From NCBI GenBank assembly GCA_964036665.1, contig OZ038532.1, forward strand, positions 16,882,537 to 16,946,536: a DNA stretch of 64,000 bases, given 5' to 3'. The notes beneath the pieces were generated by a model that ran no database searches, was not told the origin of the DNA, and worked only from the letters and a program-made list of their open reading frames with translations. A program made the translations under genes and the position numbers. Source of the stretch: Gordius sp. MW1. Its lineage: Eukaryota; Nematomorpha; Gordioida; Gordea; Gordiidae. Below, piece after piece: positions 34,810 to 47,096 of this stretch. The first letter of the stretch is position 1. The number at the start of each line of letters is the position of its first letter.

Positions 34810-35292
34810 TAGGGCTGCACCGATATTGGTATCGGTATCGGTACCGATATCACGATTTTCAACGATATCGGTACCGATACCGATATTATTCGTACCGATA
34901 CCGATACCGATACCGATACTTGAAATTTTTTTTACAAATTATATTTGTTAGAGCTGTATATCTATATACTTTTTAAATTAAATTTTACTTAATTGCTCTT
35001 AAATCTAATTTATGTTTTCATTGATTCTTCATTCAAATTTCTACCGCCACTTATTTAATGTAAGTTAGTTCGTAAAGTATAACTGGTGATATTGATAGTC
35101 CACATGATCTCTTCTACATGAGACTATCGAAAAATTACTATTTATGAAAAAAAATTTGGAATATTTTAAATAAAGCATTATAAATATTAACAAGTCTAAT
35201 TTTTATAAAATGTAAAATATCGGTATCGGTATATTTATTTAAATATCGGTAGTATCGGTATCGGTTAAAAATTTGATATCGGTGCAGCCTTA
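34810..35292. mobile_element. 483-bp hAT-type MITE with ACCGAT repeats
   Basis: It begins TAGGGCTGCACCGATAT and ends ATATCGGTGCAGCCTTA, near-perfect inverted ends of a style common in hAT MITEs. The exact 8-bp TSD TTTATGAT (T2, A7) lies at 34802-34809 and 35293-35300. GGTATC/GATACC hexamers are expanded next to both ends (34820-34920 and 35218-35280). Confidence 0.9.
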
Positions 35293-35655
35293 TTTATGAT
35301 TATTATATCTTATCTTCATAATAGCTTATACAAACTATGGATCTATTGATAATGCTCAGGTTTCTCAACCTCTACACATTGGACATCAACAATGTTAATG
35401 GTAAGCTAATTTTAAAATATATCCACATGTTTTAGATTTATTTAAAAAAGTGAGAGCAATCAATAATCAAATGTTTATGATTATTATATCTTATCTTCAT
35501 AATAGCCTATCCAAACTATGGATCTATTGATAATGCACAGGTTTCTCAACCTCTACAAACATTGGACGTCAACAATGTTACTAGTATGCTAATTTTAAAA
35601 TATATCCACATGTTTTAGAAATAATTAAAAAAGTGAGAGCAATCAATAATCAAAG
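35293..35655. repeat. 181-bp tandem duplication
   Basis: Units 35293-35473 and 35474-35655 both start TTTATGATTATTATATCTTA and end CAATCAATAATCAAA, with about a dozen differences. The 8-bp target of the preceding MITE is the start of the first unit. Confidence 0.85.
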
Positions 35656-35729
35656 TGCAATATCACATTCATCCATCATATTGACAATACATCCAACTAT
35701 TTGTATATTCAATCTCAAAGTAGACCTTA

Positions 35730-36935
35730 ACATATTTAAGGCAATCTTTTTAGTCCATTGATATTACCATTATCAATTATAGCTCATATAGTTTATTGTA
35801 TGTTTATTATAGCGTTATAAACCACAAAGTGCCAGTTATTTTAATAATAATAGTATTATTTACATAATTTATATTTAGTTTTATATATCAGAACGTTGTA
35901 AAATATTAATAAAAGCAGCGTTATTAGAGCAATAAGTGTGGGCGTAGCTAGCGATGGAATTAGAGGATAATAATTTAAGGAGGGGCAGGGGGCAACCGCC
36001 CCTATGCCCCCCAATAAGAACATAATGTTTTAAGTTAAATTAAAGTGCTCGCATTTTAGTTTATGCCAAAAATCATTTTAATCCAATTTGGTCTCAAATC
36101 ACTTTCCAATTCTAACTAATTTTGCCAATAAATAGTTTTTTATCTAATACAGAATACAGTATAAGTTCGTGTATTTATTTTATATTGCACAATTGCCAAA
36201 TGTATGGAAATTATAGTAAATTAGAATTCATCTGCCAAACCCAGTTTATAATGTGAAAAGTAATGCATATGACAAAACGATGTATTCACATAATGTCTTA
36301 TTAAGGTTTAAAAATTTAGGGAGTATATTATTAGTTGAAGCATAAAAACTTCTAGAAAATCATAATTAAAACTATTACGGTGTCTCCAATATTCAATTGT
36401 ACTTTAAAAATCGTTAGGCAGGCACGAATGACACTAGGGTGCTCAAAACGAGCCACCTTAGCTTAACTTATATAATTATTCAAACTAATTGACCACCAAT
36501 TTAATTTAACGCGTCCTGCTGGATGAGAAACTGCGTAATTATGTTTTAGTCCATCAGAACTCATTCTAGCCTAGAATTTTGAAATATTAATCATGCTATG
36601 GATACAAATGTTATTTTATTAAATTATTCACAAACTCTAAGGGCCATCCATACTTAGATAAATAATTGCCAAATTTTAAATTTTTTGCAAAAAGTTATAA
36701 TATTTACTACAAATAGGTATATTTTTAACATCAAATTTTTCCAATCATATTGATGCAAGTTAAAATACATAATAAATTACTAAAATCTAGTGGTTAAAGC
36801 CGAGATCTCGCCAAAAAAATCTCGAATCGTCTCGTCTCGACATCAAAATTTTCGTCTCGATCTCCGGTCAGTTTTTAAAATTCTCGTCTCGTCTCGGACA
36901 AGACCGAGATTTTTCTCGGTTTCTCCGCATCACTA
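35730..36935. mobile_element. Partial second copy of the large hAT-like family (right half)
   Basis: From AACATATTTAAGGCAA to the terminal CTCCGCATCACTA it follows 19320-20511 in order, including the GAGATCTCGCC and CTCGTCTCG subterminal block. The left half and left TSD are missing. A 74-bp MITE has inserted at 35937. Confidence 0.75.
35937..36010. mobile_element. 74-bp GGGCGTAGC MITE inserted in the hAT-like copy
   Basis: The sequence from TGTGGGCGTAGCTAG to CCTATGCCCC is absent from the matching place in the other hAT-like copy (about 19520-19535). It is flanked by GCAATAAG (35929-35936) and CCAATAAG (36011-36018), a 7-of-8 target duplication. Confidence 0.7.
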
Positions 36936-37149
36936 GAAATAAGGGGAAAATGAGATATGAATATAAACGCAATTAGTTGTCAATATATAGGGAAATGCAT
37001 TGGAATTTAAAGTGTACTTGTTAAAAATAAAGAAGGTCTACTTGTTTAAATGTATAAAAAATGATGGATGCTATAATTATATCGTCTAAAAATTAAGAGA
37101 AAAATAATAATAGTTGATGAGTGCGAGTGTGTGGAAACCAATAAGATTA

Positions 37150-37930
37150 TTAATCACCACGAGTATGAGATAATCCGGAAGTCTAGGAATTCGTCCATCA
37201 AGCTCTATATTTTTGGCCTCATTCATATCCTCCCACTTATCCTCAAAATCCATCGTCGATAAACTAATCCCATATTCTCTCGATAAAACATTCTTACAAA
37301 TCCTATCCATTTGGGATCTAACTGTTATCGCAGTTCGCCATTACAAACACCAAATCAAAAGGATTGGGATACCTGTTTGACTTCGCGCTCCGTTGCTTAT
37401 CTCCTTTCGAGCTGCGATACCAAACAACTATACAACCTAGATCATTGGTGTCTGTTAAATCTGGACATGAATGGCTTGAGGCCTATCCCAGCAAATTTTC
37501 CAATATGATGAGGATTGCATGCTCTCTTACAATTTAGCACTTTATCTTCGAATCAAATCCATTAAACCGTATACCCGTAAAAATTGCAACCTGCCAGTTG
37601 TTGAGAAACAAGCCTCCCGTTAGACTGCAAGATCAATATATTTAAACATTGCGACACTCTACATTTAATACCATTATCCACTCAGCCTTTATAAAAGCCC
37701 AAACCCCCCCCCCCCCATAAGATCTTTCTCTCGAAGGTCGAATGCGTCTTGACGGTTTTTCACTAATCCCATGGGAAAATGGCCTCCTTTTTGTTGTATC
37801 CGGAGACTATTTCTAATTTTATCCGAATACTTTAGGTTTTTGTTTCTTTTATAGTTAATTAACGATCGTATTGAAATAGGGGCGAAGAAATAGATTACCC
37901 TTGACATTTTTTGCTTGATGTTTCCCCCAA
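37150..37930 (+). pseudogene. RLE-type LINE 3' end, decayed (copy 2)
   Basis: The plus strand, in shifting frames, encodes IRPSSSIFLASFISS, then RSVAYLLSSCDTKQLYNL, HEWLEAYPSK, RHSTFNTIIHSAFIKA and DGFSLIPWENGLLF. This follows copy 1 (5440-6450) motif by motif from RT tail to restriction-like endonuclease. Many frame breaks and a C run at 37707-37719 interrupt it. The two frames of about 70 codons here are not genes. Confidence 0.75.
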
Positions 37931-37939
37931 CTCACCTCC

Positions 37940-38779
37940 TCTTCTGATCATTACAATTATATTGCGGAATGATATTATATTTGTCTTATATCATTCGACT
38001 CACAAAACTCGACCATTCTTCAACCACAATACTTTTAAAATGGGACTTTTTATGCATCGGGTTGTTTGCCCCCTCTAATCTAAATTATGACCCCATAACC
38101 CTTGCCAAGTCGCATGCTCAAATTAGGCAAGACCCTTTTGAAGTCTAGTATTCTTATCCCAATCGTTTTCTCCTATTTAGGATCTTATGGAGAAATGGCG
38201 TTGGCTTTATTCAGAAAAATAAACTACCATGCCCTCCCTGTTAATATTCACCCGCCTTTTTATTAAAACAATCAATAGCAATTTTAATCGCAAAATTTAA
38301 TTTATTTTTTTTTGGATTCCTTGACTCTTTCAAAAGAAGAATATGAAGATATTTTACTCATATAACGGTTTCTTTATATAATATATTATAATTGTAGTAT
38401 TCAAAACTACTAGTATTATGATCATATTTATAAGTATATCAATAAACTAACTTTTATTTAAAAATAAGTGCGAGTGTAGGAAAGGGTAAGCCACAGCAGT
38501 AAGGGTTGAAAAGGATTCTAAAAATAATGAACGAAGCGAAGCTCAAACTCGTGAGGGAGAATGACAGTGGGGGAGTTTAAGAAGTCAAAATAGGGTCAAA
38601 ACGATAAGCTGGATAAGACCTAAAAGATAATAATTCAACAATTTTACACATGGATATGAACGTCACAAGCACCCCGTCGATGGAAGATGACTTTTTAAAT
38701 TACTTCCAAAGTGTGGCTTACATACCTCTGCATTATGCTGCATTAAAAGGGAGGTTGCGCAATGGAAGTCACATCAAGG
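37940..38779. other. Intergenic, no gene supported
   Basis: A 71-codon frame starting at 38650 runs into the LINE fragment and is not convincing as a gene. Nothing else was recognised. Confidence 0.3.
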
Positions 38780-38960
38780 ATAAAAAAGACTATTTATGGC
38801 GAAGTATCACTGGTTTGGTGTACGACGCTGCCAATATGACTGAAAAGCAAAGCTTACGTTACTAATACGGGTATTACTAAAAGGAAGTAAACGTGCATCA
38901 AATGATACGGAAGTAAAATTGATACCACGGAGATGAGGGTGATACCCTGGGGCTTGGATC
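38780..38960 (+). pseudogene. LINE fragment related to 11150-11635
   Basis: GAAAAGCAAAGCTTACG and the following 120 bases align with GAAGAGCAAAGCTTACA at about 11179, including the M-R-x-I-x-W-(S)-L region near 38932-38955. It is very decayed. Confidence 0.5.
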
Positions 38961-39238
38961 ACACAAAGCAGGAGTAATTTCCACCCAATTATATATAAAT
39001 TATCCCGCCTGAACCTTATTAAGTGTTGGTTCTCTTGGCCAAGCCCGATTGATTAAAGTCGCCAGACCTACACGGCCCAAAATAATATATTGGCCCCTTA
39101 GGCCGGAATTCACGGAGCCTTAAATTATTCTGGCCAGATAATCAAAATTAAGCACTCCGTTATGACATATTAATTCAAGCAAAGCTAAAAGTAATGTATT
39201 TTAGAAACCATATTAAATAATTAGGGGGGCTTTGTATC

Positions 39239-39652
39239 CATAGACTAAATAGATTGCTCATGTCATTTGTTTCATATGGTAAATTGTATACCAATCCACC
39301 ATTTTGAATCAACTATCTCCCATGTCTCTCTGCAGTGTCCCCCATTGTTCAAATAGTAAAAGTAATATTACCTTTTTCATTAGTTAATAAATAAAAAAGA
39401 ATGTTAATAAATGATTATTTTATAAAATGTAAATGACACTAAATCCCTTTTAATTCACATCATCATATTATTTTTATGAGTTGTGAAAATAATATATATT
39501 TTAAAATGCTGTTTTTAATGTTTAATAGTTCAATATGTTTTTCATTCGTTTTATAAACATTATAATTGACCGAAATTCCTAGAATCTATATAACCTTTCC
39601 TTATTGGTACACATGTCGAGAAAAGAACGTTTAAGCTGTCTATCTAGTCTAT
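39239..39652. mobile_element. 414-bp MITE, CATAGACTAAATAG family
   Basis: The left end CATAGACTAAATAGATTGCT and right end AAGCTGTCTATCTAGTCTAT are inverted relatives. The interior matches the copies at 49331 and 54950. No clear TSD. Confidence 0.6.
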
Positions 39653-40185
39653 CTGTGGTCCTAATCCAATCAGACCCTTTGAAAATCTATAAACTTTAGA
39701 GTAGGTTGATTTGGTATTTGGATAAGTATAATTTTTACATATTATTGACATCTGTAACATTTATACATTGTTTATTTAATACAATATAATATTAAAAGAT
39801 GTAAAATGATTTTGTATACAGTCGTGAGCTTTGCAAAATTAGCGGGCCGGATCTATCGGTTATTATTTTATTGAGCCCGGACTCGGCCCAGAGTCTTATT
39901 TGTAACGCGCGGGCGAAGTGGACCGTTTCAAGTCTCTAATTTCGCATGTTCATGGTGGAAGATAAACGAAGAGGGAAGATCTAATATTTGGTAACATAAT
40001 ATTGATATGGACTTAAAAAGGTAGGAGCTCAAGTGAATTTTGAAAAATAAATGCCCAAAGGAAGAGCTGATTATTAATGTGACAACTGGTTATGGAAATT
40101 TTTTTAATGGCCATTGCACCCCAACTGGTGTAAAATTTAAGTTCGGTCCCGCAAGGAAAAAATACTAGCTACGCCACTGATCACA
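39653..40185. other. Intergenic with transposon scraps
   Basis: GGGCCGGATCTATCGG and GAGCCCGGACTCGGCCCA near 39840-39895 look like pieces of the CCCGAGC-rich hAT-like family. ACTAGCTACGCCACTG at about 40168-40183 is a right end of the GGCGTAGC MITE family without a matched left end. Confidence 0.4.
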
Positions 40186-40392
40186 GTATTTTTATTTTTA
40201 TGAATTTTGTAAATGATATATATTAATATGCTGTTATTATTGTTCAAATAGTTCTACATTTTTTAATTACATTTCAAAAACACTCTAATTAACCATCTAT
40301 ATGTCCTTCCCTTATTTGTGCGCATTTCAAAATGGCAGAAAAATGGTACACTTATTTAAAGTTGATGAGCAGGCAATCTAGTTAATTGCAGA
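40186..40392. mobile_element. Truncated right half of the TAGACTA MITE family
   Basis: From CACAGTATTTTTATTTTTAT to GATGAGCAGGCAATCTAG it follows the right half of the 49331 copy, and begins where the preceding MITE end stops. Confidence 0.5.
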
Positions 40393-41853
40393 ATAAAAAA
40401 CAAAACTATACATAATGCATAGCACTTAAGATTTCCTAAATCGCTAAACCGTGTCATTTAAAACTTCTCTCGAGCAAAACTCATTTATCTTAGTAATGTA
40501 AAGTAAACATTTATGGATTAATTTAAGGCCTGATATCCAAATTCTTTAATCTGTTTTGATAGGAACTACAATAAAAAAATATTATATGATGAACAAAAAT
40601 AAATGATTTTGTAGAGCTTAGATTATATATTAAACAAAAACAAAATAATTTAATATAAAAACCCGAATTTTCTTAAGGTGCACGCACACCCCGTCCGAAA
40701 CTTAGATCCTAATCATTGAGTAAATTTCGTGCTAATCTTGTAAAGTTATTAATTCTATTAAAATCGATATTTTTAATTTAGTTTAAAACTTTTTTTCACA
40801 TATTTACAGTGTCAAAACAAAGCATTTCTAACAGTTTAGTTTTATAAAAAGTTCATAGTATTTTTAGGGAATTGGGCTCATTAAAATTACAAAGGATTCC
40901 AGGGTGACAGAAATATAAAGGCAATATAACAAAATATCAGGAATAGGAAATTACAGGCAAAAGATTTCAAAAATTTATAAATCAATAATATGGGCAAATT
41001 TAACCGCGCTTAAAAAACTATTCAATTTGTAAAAATCAGTACGAAATAAAAATATATGTATCAAAATAATTTTAATGCAAATACGGTGCATTTATTTGTT
41101 CAAAACAAATTTGGTCACGAAACAGTGAGAGGGAATGGGGTGGAATAATTAATTAATTAATTTACTTTTTGCCATCGGAAAACGCGGTTGTAAATGGGAA
41201 TAAATTACTTCCTAACGATAAGGCACAAAAGGGTTTTAGTCGATTGAGAAGGGCCGAGGAGGGTATGTGAAATGCTGTGCGAAGCATAAAATTGGTGGCC
41301 AAGCAGGTTTGGAAGGGAGGGAGGATGTGACATATAAATCGATAATGTCGTTTTCTTGCACTCGCCCACCCTCTATTTTAATATATTTATAATTATCATC
41401 TTAAGCGATCCTACGATTTCTCCCATCAAGATATTGATATTTTGGGGCTATACCTCAATTCTTAACATCCTGATTGGCCTAAATGAATATCTACATAACG
41501 CGTGCTGCCTCCTTTATTTTCATCGAACATTTACGATTTACATATTAATTAATTGATTATACAGTATTGTATTTTGTATGTGCCCAATGAACTTGCATAC
41601 CCTGGGTCCCCACCGCTACCCTGTTAAACCTACATATATCAGGCCCGTAGGAGTATAGGTAGCACCTACCTCAATAGCGCAAAATAACCAATAAACTTGT
41701 TAACACCTGTAAACTATATATAGCCGTTGGGATACTAACGTTAAAGAGAGAAATCAATCCATTTTTCAAACCAGAACTCTTAATTTCGCTTTTAAAAAGT
41801 TTGAAATCTAATTTAGCAACCGTACGAGACATATATATAAACGATTAATATCA
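40393..41853. other. 5' flank of the potassium channel gene
   Basis: No other gene seen. CTATATATAG at about 41716, roughly 140 bases before the start codon, could be a TATA element, but AT-rich DNA gives many such matches. Confidence 0.3.
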
Positions 41854-44807
41854 ATGGCCAGATTAAGGAAAAGCACCGTTCGCCTCATCATAGCCATTAT
41901 ATTTTATTTTTGTTACCTTCTTTTGGGCGCTGCAGTCTTTTTGAGAATCGAGAGGCCAAAAGAAGAAGAAGCTAAGATCGGTCTCAAGCACATGTACCGA
42001 CAATTTTTATTCGACCACAAACAATGTCTAACGGGTAATAATTTATAAATTGCTAACATATCTTACACTCTTAAAGTCTAATGTCATTAGCTATATAAAA
42101 TGCAATATATTTGTATTTAGTTGGAGTAGTAAATTTAATTTCAAGACACCATATACCTCCTGGGGAATTACATATATTTACCCAGTGTTTTCATTTTTTA
42201 ACTGACAATTTTAATGTAAATTTTGGCTTTTCAGATATATGTTAAAATATTTTAAAAATTTATAATGAATTAAAAAATTTAACTTTTGTTTTCTCAGAGC
42301 AAGATTTAGTATATGTGCGGAAAACAATTTGATATCTCGCCCAAATTTTTATCATGAATAATTAACGTTTAGTTATAATTTTTTAAAGCATATATGCAAA
42401 CTTCATATCCTTTGTAACTTATAAGTTTTATTACAGGTACATAGTATTTTTATAATGAGTAATATTGATTAATTAGTATTTGAAATCTACTCAATTATAT
42501 ATCGATCTAATTTATAGAAATATATTGCATAGGAGACATGGTCTATTCCTCTCTCTCTCTCTCCTAATTAAAAAGCGGAATTGCGAATTGCCTATTTTAT
42601 CATTTAGATATCAATATATATTGATTAATAATCGTTTCTTTGAACTTAGGTGAAAATCATATATCGATATTGTTTGTAATAATTTTTTAATTGATAGTAT
42701 AATATTTTATTTTTTACAAATGATATTTTATCATATTAACATTTTTAATCTTAAACATAAAATAATGGCATTTTAATGGAATTTAAATGGTCAAAAAATT
42801 CAATTATTTGCTAAATAATAAGGTTATTGACTCTTGCTCTAAAAATATGAGATCCTATTTCTAGATTTAAAACAAACTTTGTTAATTCATATTAAAAAAA
42901 ATTAAGAAACTATCGAAAAGGCGACTTTTTTGGTATATATAGATTTAGACAAATACAACCAGTAAAGCAATTAATAATAGTTTCTTCAAATGTTACACAA
43001 CATAAACTTCTGATGATATGCACATTTTGTTTATTAATACAGCTGGAAGGTAGACGAATATACATCCGTATTTTATGTTATATAGTGACATATATATGTG
43101 ATATGCTTACCTACCAATTAATATTAGTGTTTTGCCTAACTAAACCCAAAAAACGGACAGATTTATATTTTAAATTAAAATACTAGCTATTAAGTATGAT
43201 CATGACACATCGTTTTATAGTTTTTTAAGCTAGTTGATGCATAAATGTATTATATATAAAAATGGTTGCGGACTCTTTTAAGTGAGATTTATAGTTCAAA
43301 TGAATTAAAGATGATATTAATTAACAGAGTTCGAGCTGGAAGATTTTGTGCGCAAGGTAAATATTGCAGGAGATCGTGGAATTAGGACTTCAGTTTTTAA
43401 TGAAATAGAACATGAACCTCGTTGGAATTTTGGGGAGTCCTTATTTTTTGCGGCCACAACATTAACTACAATAGGTTAGTAAACTTTTAAAGATATATTA
43501 ATATAAATTTATAAAGGATATGGTCATATTACCAAATTATCAACTTGGGGCAAAATATTTTGCATTCTTTACGTATTAGTTGGGATACCTTACACTTTAA
43601 TTGTATTGACAGCCATATTAGATCGTCTTGGAAATTATACTTCAAGATTGCTCAAAGTACGACAATAATATTTATCGACATTATAATATTTTTAGTGGAT
43701 GAATTATAGATTTGGACAATTTTATCAGCCTTTCAAAATTCGCTTACTTCACCTAGGATTAATCTTCCTATTTGTGTTATTCTGCTTCTTTATCATTCCC
43801 TCTATAGTGTTTTGTGCTTTGGAACCGCATTGGAGCTTTTTAGGTAATTTATTTAATAAAATATTAAAATAATACATTGTAGATGCCTTTTATTACTGCT
43901 TTATTTCATTCACGACAATTGGTTATGGAGATTATGTTCCCGCTGAGACATTGGGCCAGCATCATAGAACAATTTATAAGATATTAGTGACAGGTAAATG
44001 TCGTTATAACTCTTTGTCTTTTTCAATTTATTTATAATTTCTAGCTTCTATATATGAGCGGCTTAATTCATTTTTCTAAAATTAACGTAGTTTCTATCAT
44101 CTTTTAAATCATTTTATATATTTTAAAACAAACGGATTTATCTGCATTAAGTAGAAATAACGTAACATCATACACTTTGCAGGCGAGGCCAACATTTAGA
44201 AAACTATAATTTATCAAATTTCAAATTTTGTAAGGAAATGTCCCCACTAATGGATTTAAAATACAACTATAATACTTGATTGAGTCAAACAAATCGTGTT
44301 ATCACCACTTAAAAAACAATACTAAAGTAAAAAAGTAAATTCCCTGTACGTATTTAAAAGCGTGTTTAAGGATGTTGGGTGTATGTTCATCGTGTAAAAG
44401 CACACGATAATGAACAAAAATATTTACACTATAAAAAGACCTCGATTAACGTTGATTACAAAAAATCGAATTATGTTTTATTTGAAAATTATTATGCAAT
44501 TGGCTTTTATAAATAGAATTTAAGATTTCGTCGCCTTAAGTTAGTTATTGAATGATATAAAATTTTTGCATGGTCTTTAGTTTTTCTCCTTCTTGGTCTT
44601 ATTTTCATGGCGTTGCTATTATCGATCGCCTATGAAATTCCACAACTCAATTTGAGCAACATGTTGATCAACGATGACGACATAGAGGATGAAAGAGTAA
44701 CCTTGAATCCTAAAGAGGATCCAGGAGTTGGACCTAAGTATGCGAGACACATTGATGAAGTTGAAAGTCCTCAAGGACAAGGTGACATCCGACCATTACA
44801 TAATTAA
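41854..44807 (+). CDS. KCNK: TWIK-like two-pore-domain potassium channel, six exons
   Basis: Exons: 41854-42034, 43328-43474, 43517-43656, 43696-43843, 43883-43993 and 44581-44807. All introns are GT..AG, and the join gives 317 residues. TM1 (about 10-32) is followed by an extracellular cap with a Cys at 59 (HKQCLTE), where TWIK channels form the inter-subunit disulfide. The first pore filter is TIGYG (108-112). TM2 contains [13 protein letters not shown]3 contains FFIPSIVF. The second filter is TIGYGD (217-222). TM4 (about 243-265) has [12 protein letters not shown], very close to the TWIK TM4. The C-terminus is short and acidic. Such channels carry background K+ current in the plasma membrane as dimers. 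TWIK-1 itself has Thr before GYG in the first pore and Leu in the second filter; here both filters are TIGYG, so stricter K+ selectivity is plausible. Introns 2-4 are 42, 39 and 39 bp, introns 1 and 5 are 1293 and 587 bp. Confidence 0.9.
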
Positions 44808-45178
44808 AATGGTTTATTAGTTAAACCACCATACAATTTAATAATTTTGTGTGTTTAAAGTAAATATAACTTTAATCTTAATATATAAAAATTTGTCTTT
44901 AACTACGTCATATGTATTACATTTGTTATCGGTGTTATACATAACGACAAATAGTTTCATCTTCTTTAATTATACTTCGTGTCTTACAAATTAAATATTA
45001 AGTAAATAATAAACATTACCATTAGAAATTATTTGCGTTGTTAAGAAGCATTAAAATACAGATCGGATATATTAAAGTCAATAACTCATATATGGTTTAG
45101 ATATTACCAAAAGTAAACAAGATTGCGTCTTTTTATAATTTCCTGTGGCAAGTTATCTTTTTGATAGTATATAAATAA
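44808..45178. other. 3' flank of the channel gene
   Basis: Likely 3' UTR and spacer. An AATAAA occurs at about 45007. Nothing else seen. Confidence 0.35.
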
Positions 45179-47092
45179 ACTCGGGCCTTCGGCCCTCGTG
45201 GGAAGGGGGAGGGGAGAAGGGAAGGGGGGAAGGGAAGGGGGGACGACTCATCTTTACTTCGTATAAATGTATCATATTTGCTATGCAATTTATGGGCGAG
45301 AAAGGTGGGAAGGGGCGAGAATGCCTATAGGGGGTATTAAATGCCTAATGATTAATTAATTATTTATACAAATTTTCCATTTATAGGCAAAATGTAATAT
45401 AGGCAAAATGTAATATAGGCAAGGGTTAGGGTTAGATTTAGTGTTTGCATCTAGTTGCGTATTACATTAGTTTTTACGGCCTTTAGTGATTATGGGTCTA
45501 ACAAACATTATATTATAAAACATCACAATGTTAAGAATTTGCAGAATTGTTGGGAGAAATTTTTGTTGAATTTGAACAATTTTTAATTAAAAAAATCAAA
45601 AATTTGGCGAATGGTCATTTTTTCTCCATTGGTCAGTACCAACAGATACTCTATAAGTCAATGATAGCCAAAAAAACGGAAAAAAAAATTTGATGCTCAC
45701 TTTGGCCAATGGTCATTTTTTTCCATTGGTCAGCAGCCAGCACACGGTAAAAATGGATATAAATTCATAAGAGTAAAAAAAACGAAAAAAAAATTTTCGA
45801 ATCACATTTTGGCCAATGGTCATTTTTTTCCATTGGTCAGCAGCCAGGACACGGTAAAAGTGGATATAAATTCATAATAGTCAAAAAAAACGAAAAATTC
45901 GAATCACATTTTGGCCAATGGTCATTTTATTCCATTGGTCAGCAGCCAGCGGACGGCCAAAAAGTCATAATAGCAATGGTAGGAACAGGAACAATCATAA
46001 TAGTCAAAAAAAACGAAAAAAATAATTTCGATTCACATTTTTGCCAATGGTCATTTTTTCCATCGGTCAGGAGCCAGCGGACGGCCAAAAAGTCATAATA
46101 GCAATGTTAGTAACAGGAACAATCATAATAGTCAAAAAAACGAAAAAATAAACTCGGATTCATATTTTGGCCAATGGTCATTTTTTTCATTGGTCAGCAG
46201 CCATCGGACGGCCAAAAAGTCTTATTATCAATGATAGTAACAAGAACAATCATAAGAGTCAAAAAAAACGAAAAAAATAATTCCGATTTCCATTTTGGCC
46301 AATGGTCATTTTTTCCATCGGTCAATAGCCAGCGGACGGCTAAAAAGTTATAATAGCATTGGCAGTATAACAGGAACAATCATAATAGTCAAAAAAATCC
46401 CGGGTTTCGAACCCAAAAACTGGTTAAATCAACCGGGATTTGAACCTAAAAACTAGTTAAATTAATAATAGCAATATCTATACTATTAAAAAAAGCGTGA
46501 CAAGACATTCGGTGCAAGACATTCGGCGCGTGACAAGACATTCGGAAAATGGAAAGTGCCCATAAATTGCATAGCAATTAAAACTTTTGTAGGAGCACAG
46601 GGACCCACATCAGTAGAGGCATAGGCCCTTGTAGTGGAGGGCATAGGGTAATTATCAATGTTAACCTATTCGAAAACGAACAAAAAATTTCGATTTATTT
46701 GGCCAATGGTAATTTTTTTCAATGGTCAGTAGCCTGCGGACGGTCAAAAAGTCATATTATCAATGGTATTAACAAGAACAAAAAATTAATTTAATTAACA
46801 GGGACCCATATCAGTAGAGGCATAGGCCCTTGTAGTGGAGGGCATAGGGTAATTATCAATGTTAACCTATTCAAAAACGAACAAAAAATTTCGATTTATT
46901 TGGCCAATGGTAATTTTTTTCAATGGTCAGTAGCCTGCGGACGGAAAAGTCATATTATCAATGGTATTAACAAGAACAATATATTAATTTAATTTAAAAA
47001 AGGCTGGCGCCAATAACTTGGTGGACGGACGACGGACGGACGGACGACGGACGGACAACCAAAAACGAGCCCATAAATTGCATAGCAATTAA
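45179..47092. mobile_element. Minisatellite-bearing element, copy B
   Basis: Same order as copy A: ACTCGGGCCTTCGGCCCTCG, G/A-rich tract, TTTGCTATGCAATTTATGGG, two AAATGTAATATAGGC units, minisatellite array (about 45600-46390), GACAAGACATTCGG triplet repeats (46498-46545), a doubled segment with GGGACCCACATCAGTAGAGG, a (GGAC)-type tract, and GAGCCCATAAATTGCATAGC. It is directly followed by copy C. Confidence 0.65.
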
Positions 47093-47096
47093 AAAA

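Noticed and set aside
45421-45436. GGGTTAGGGTTAG, also near 47435, as telomeric repeat
   Set aside because: Only two units, embedded in a dispersed element; no interstitial telomere array.
46403-46420. A full tRNA gene from the T-arm-like CCGGGTTTCGAACCC
   Set aside because: No acceptor stem, D-arm or anticodon arm could be folded around it.
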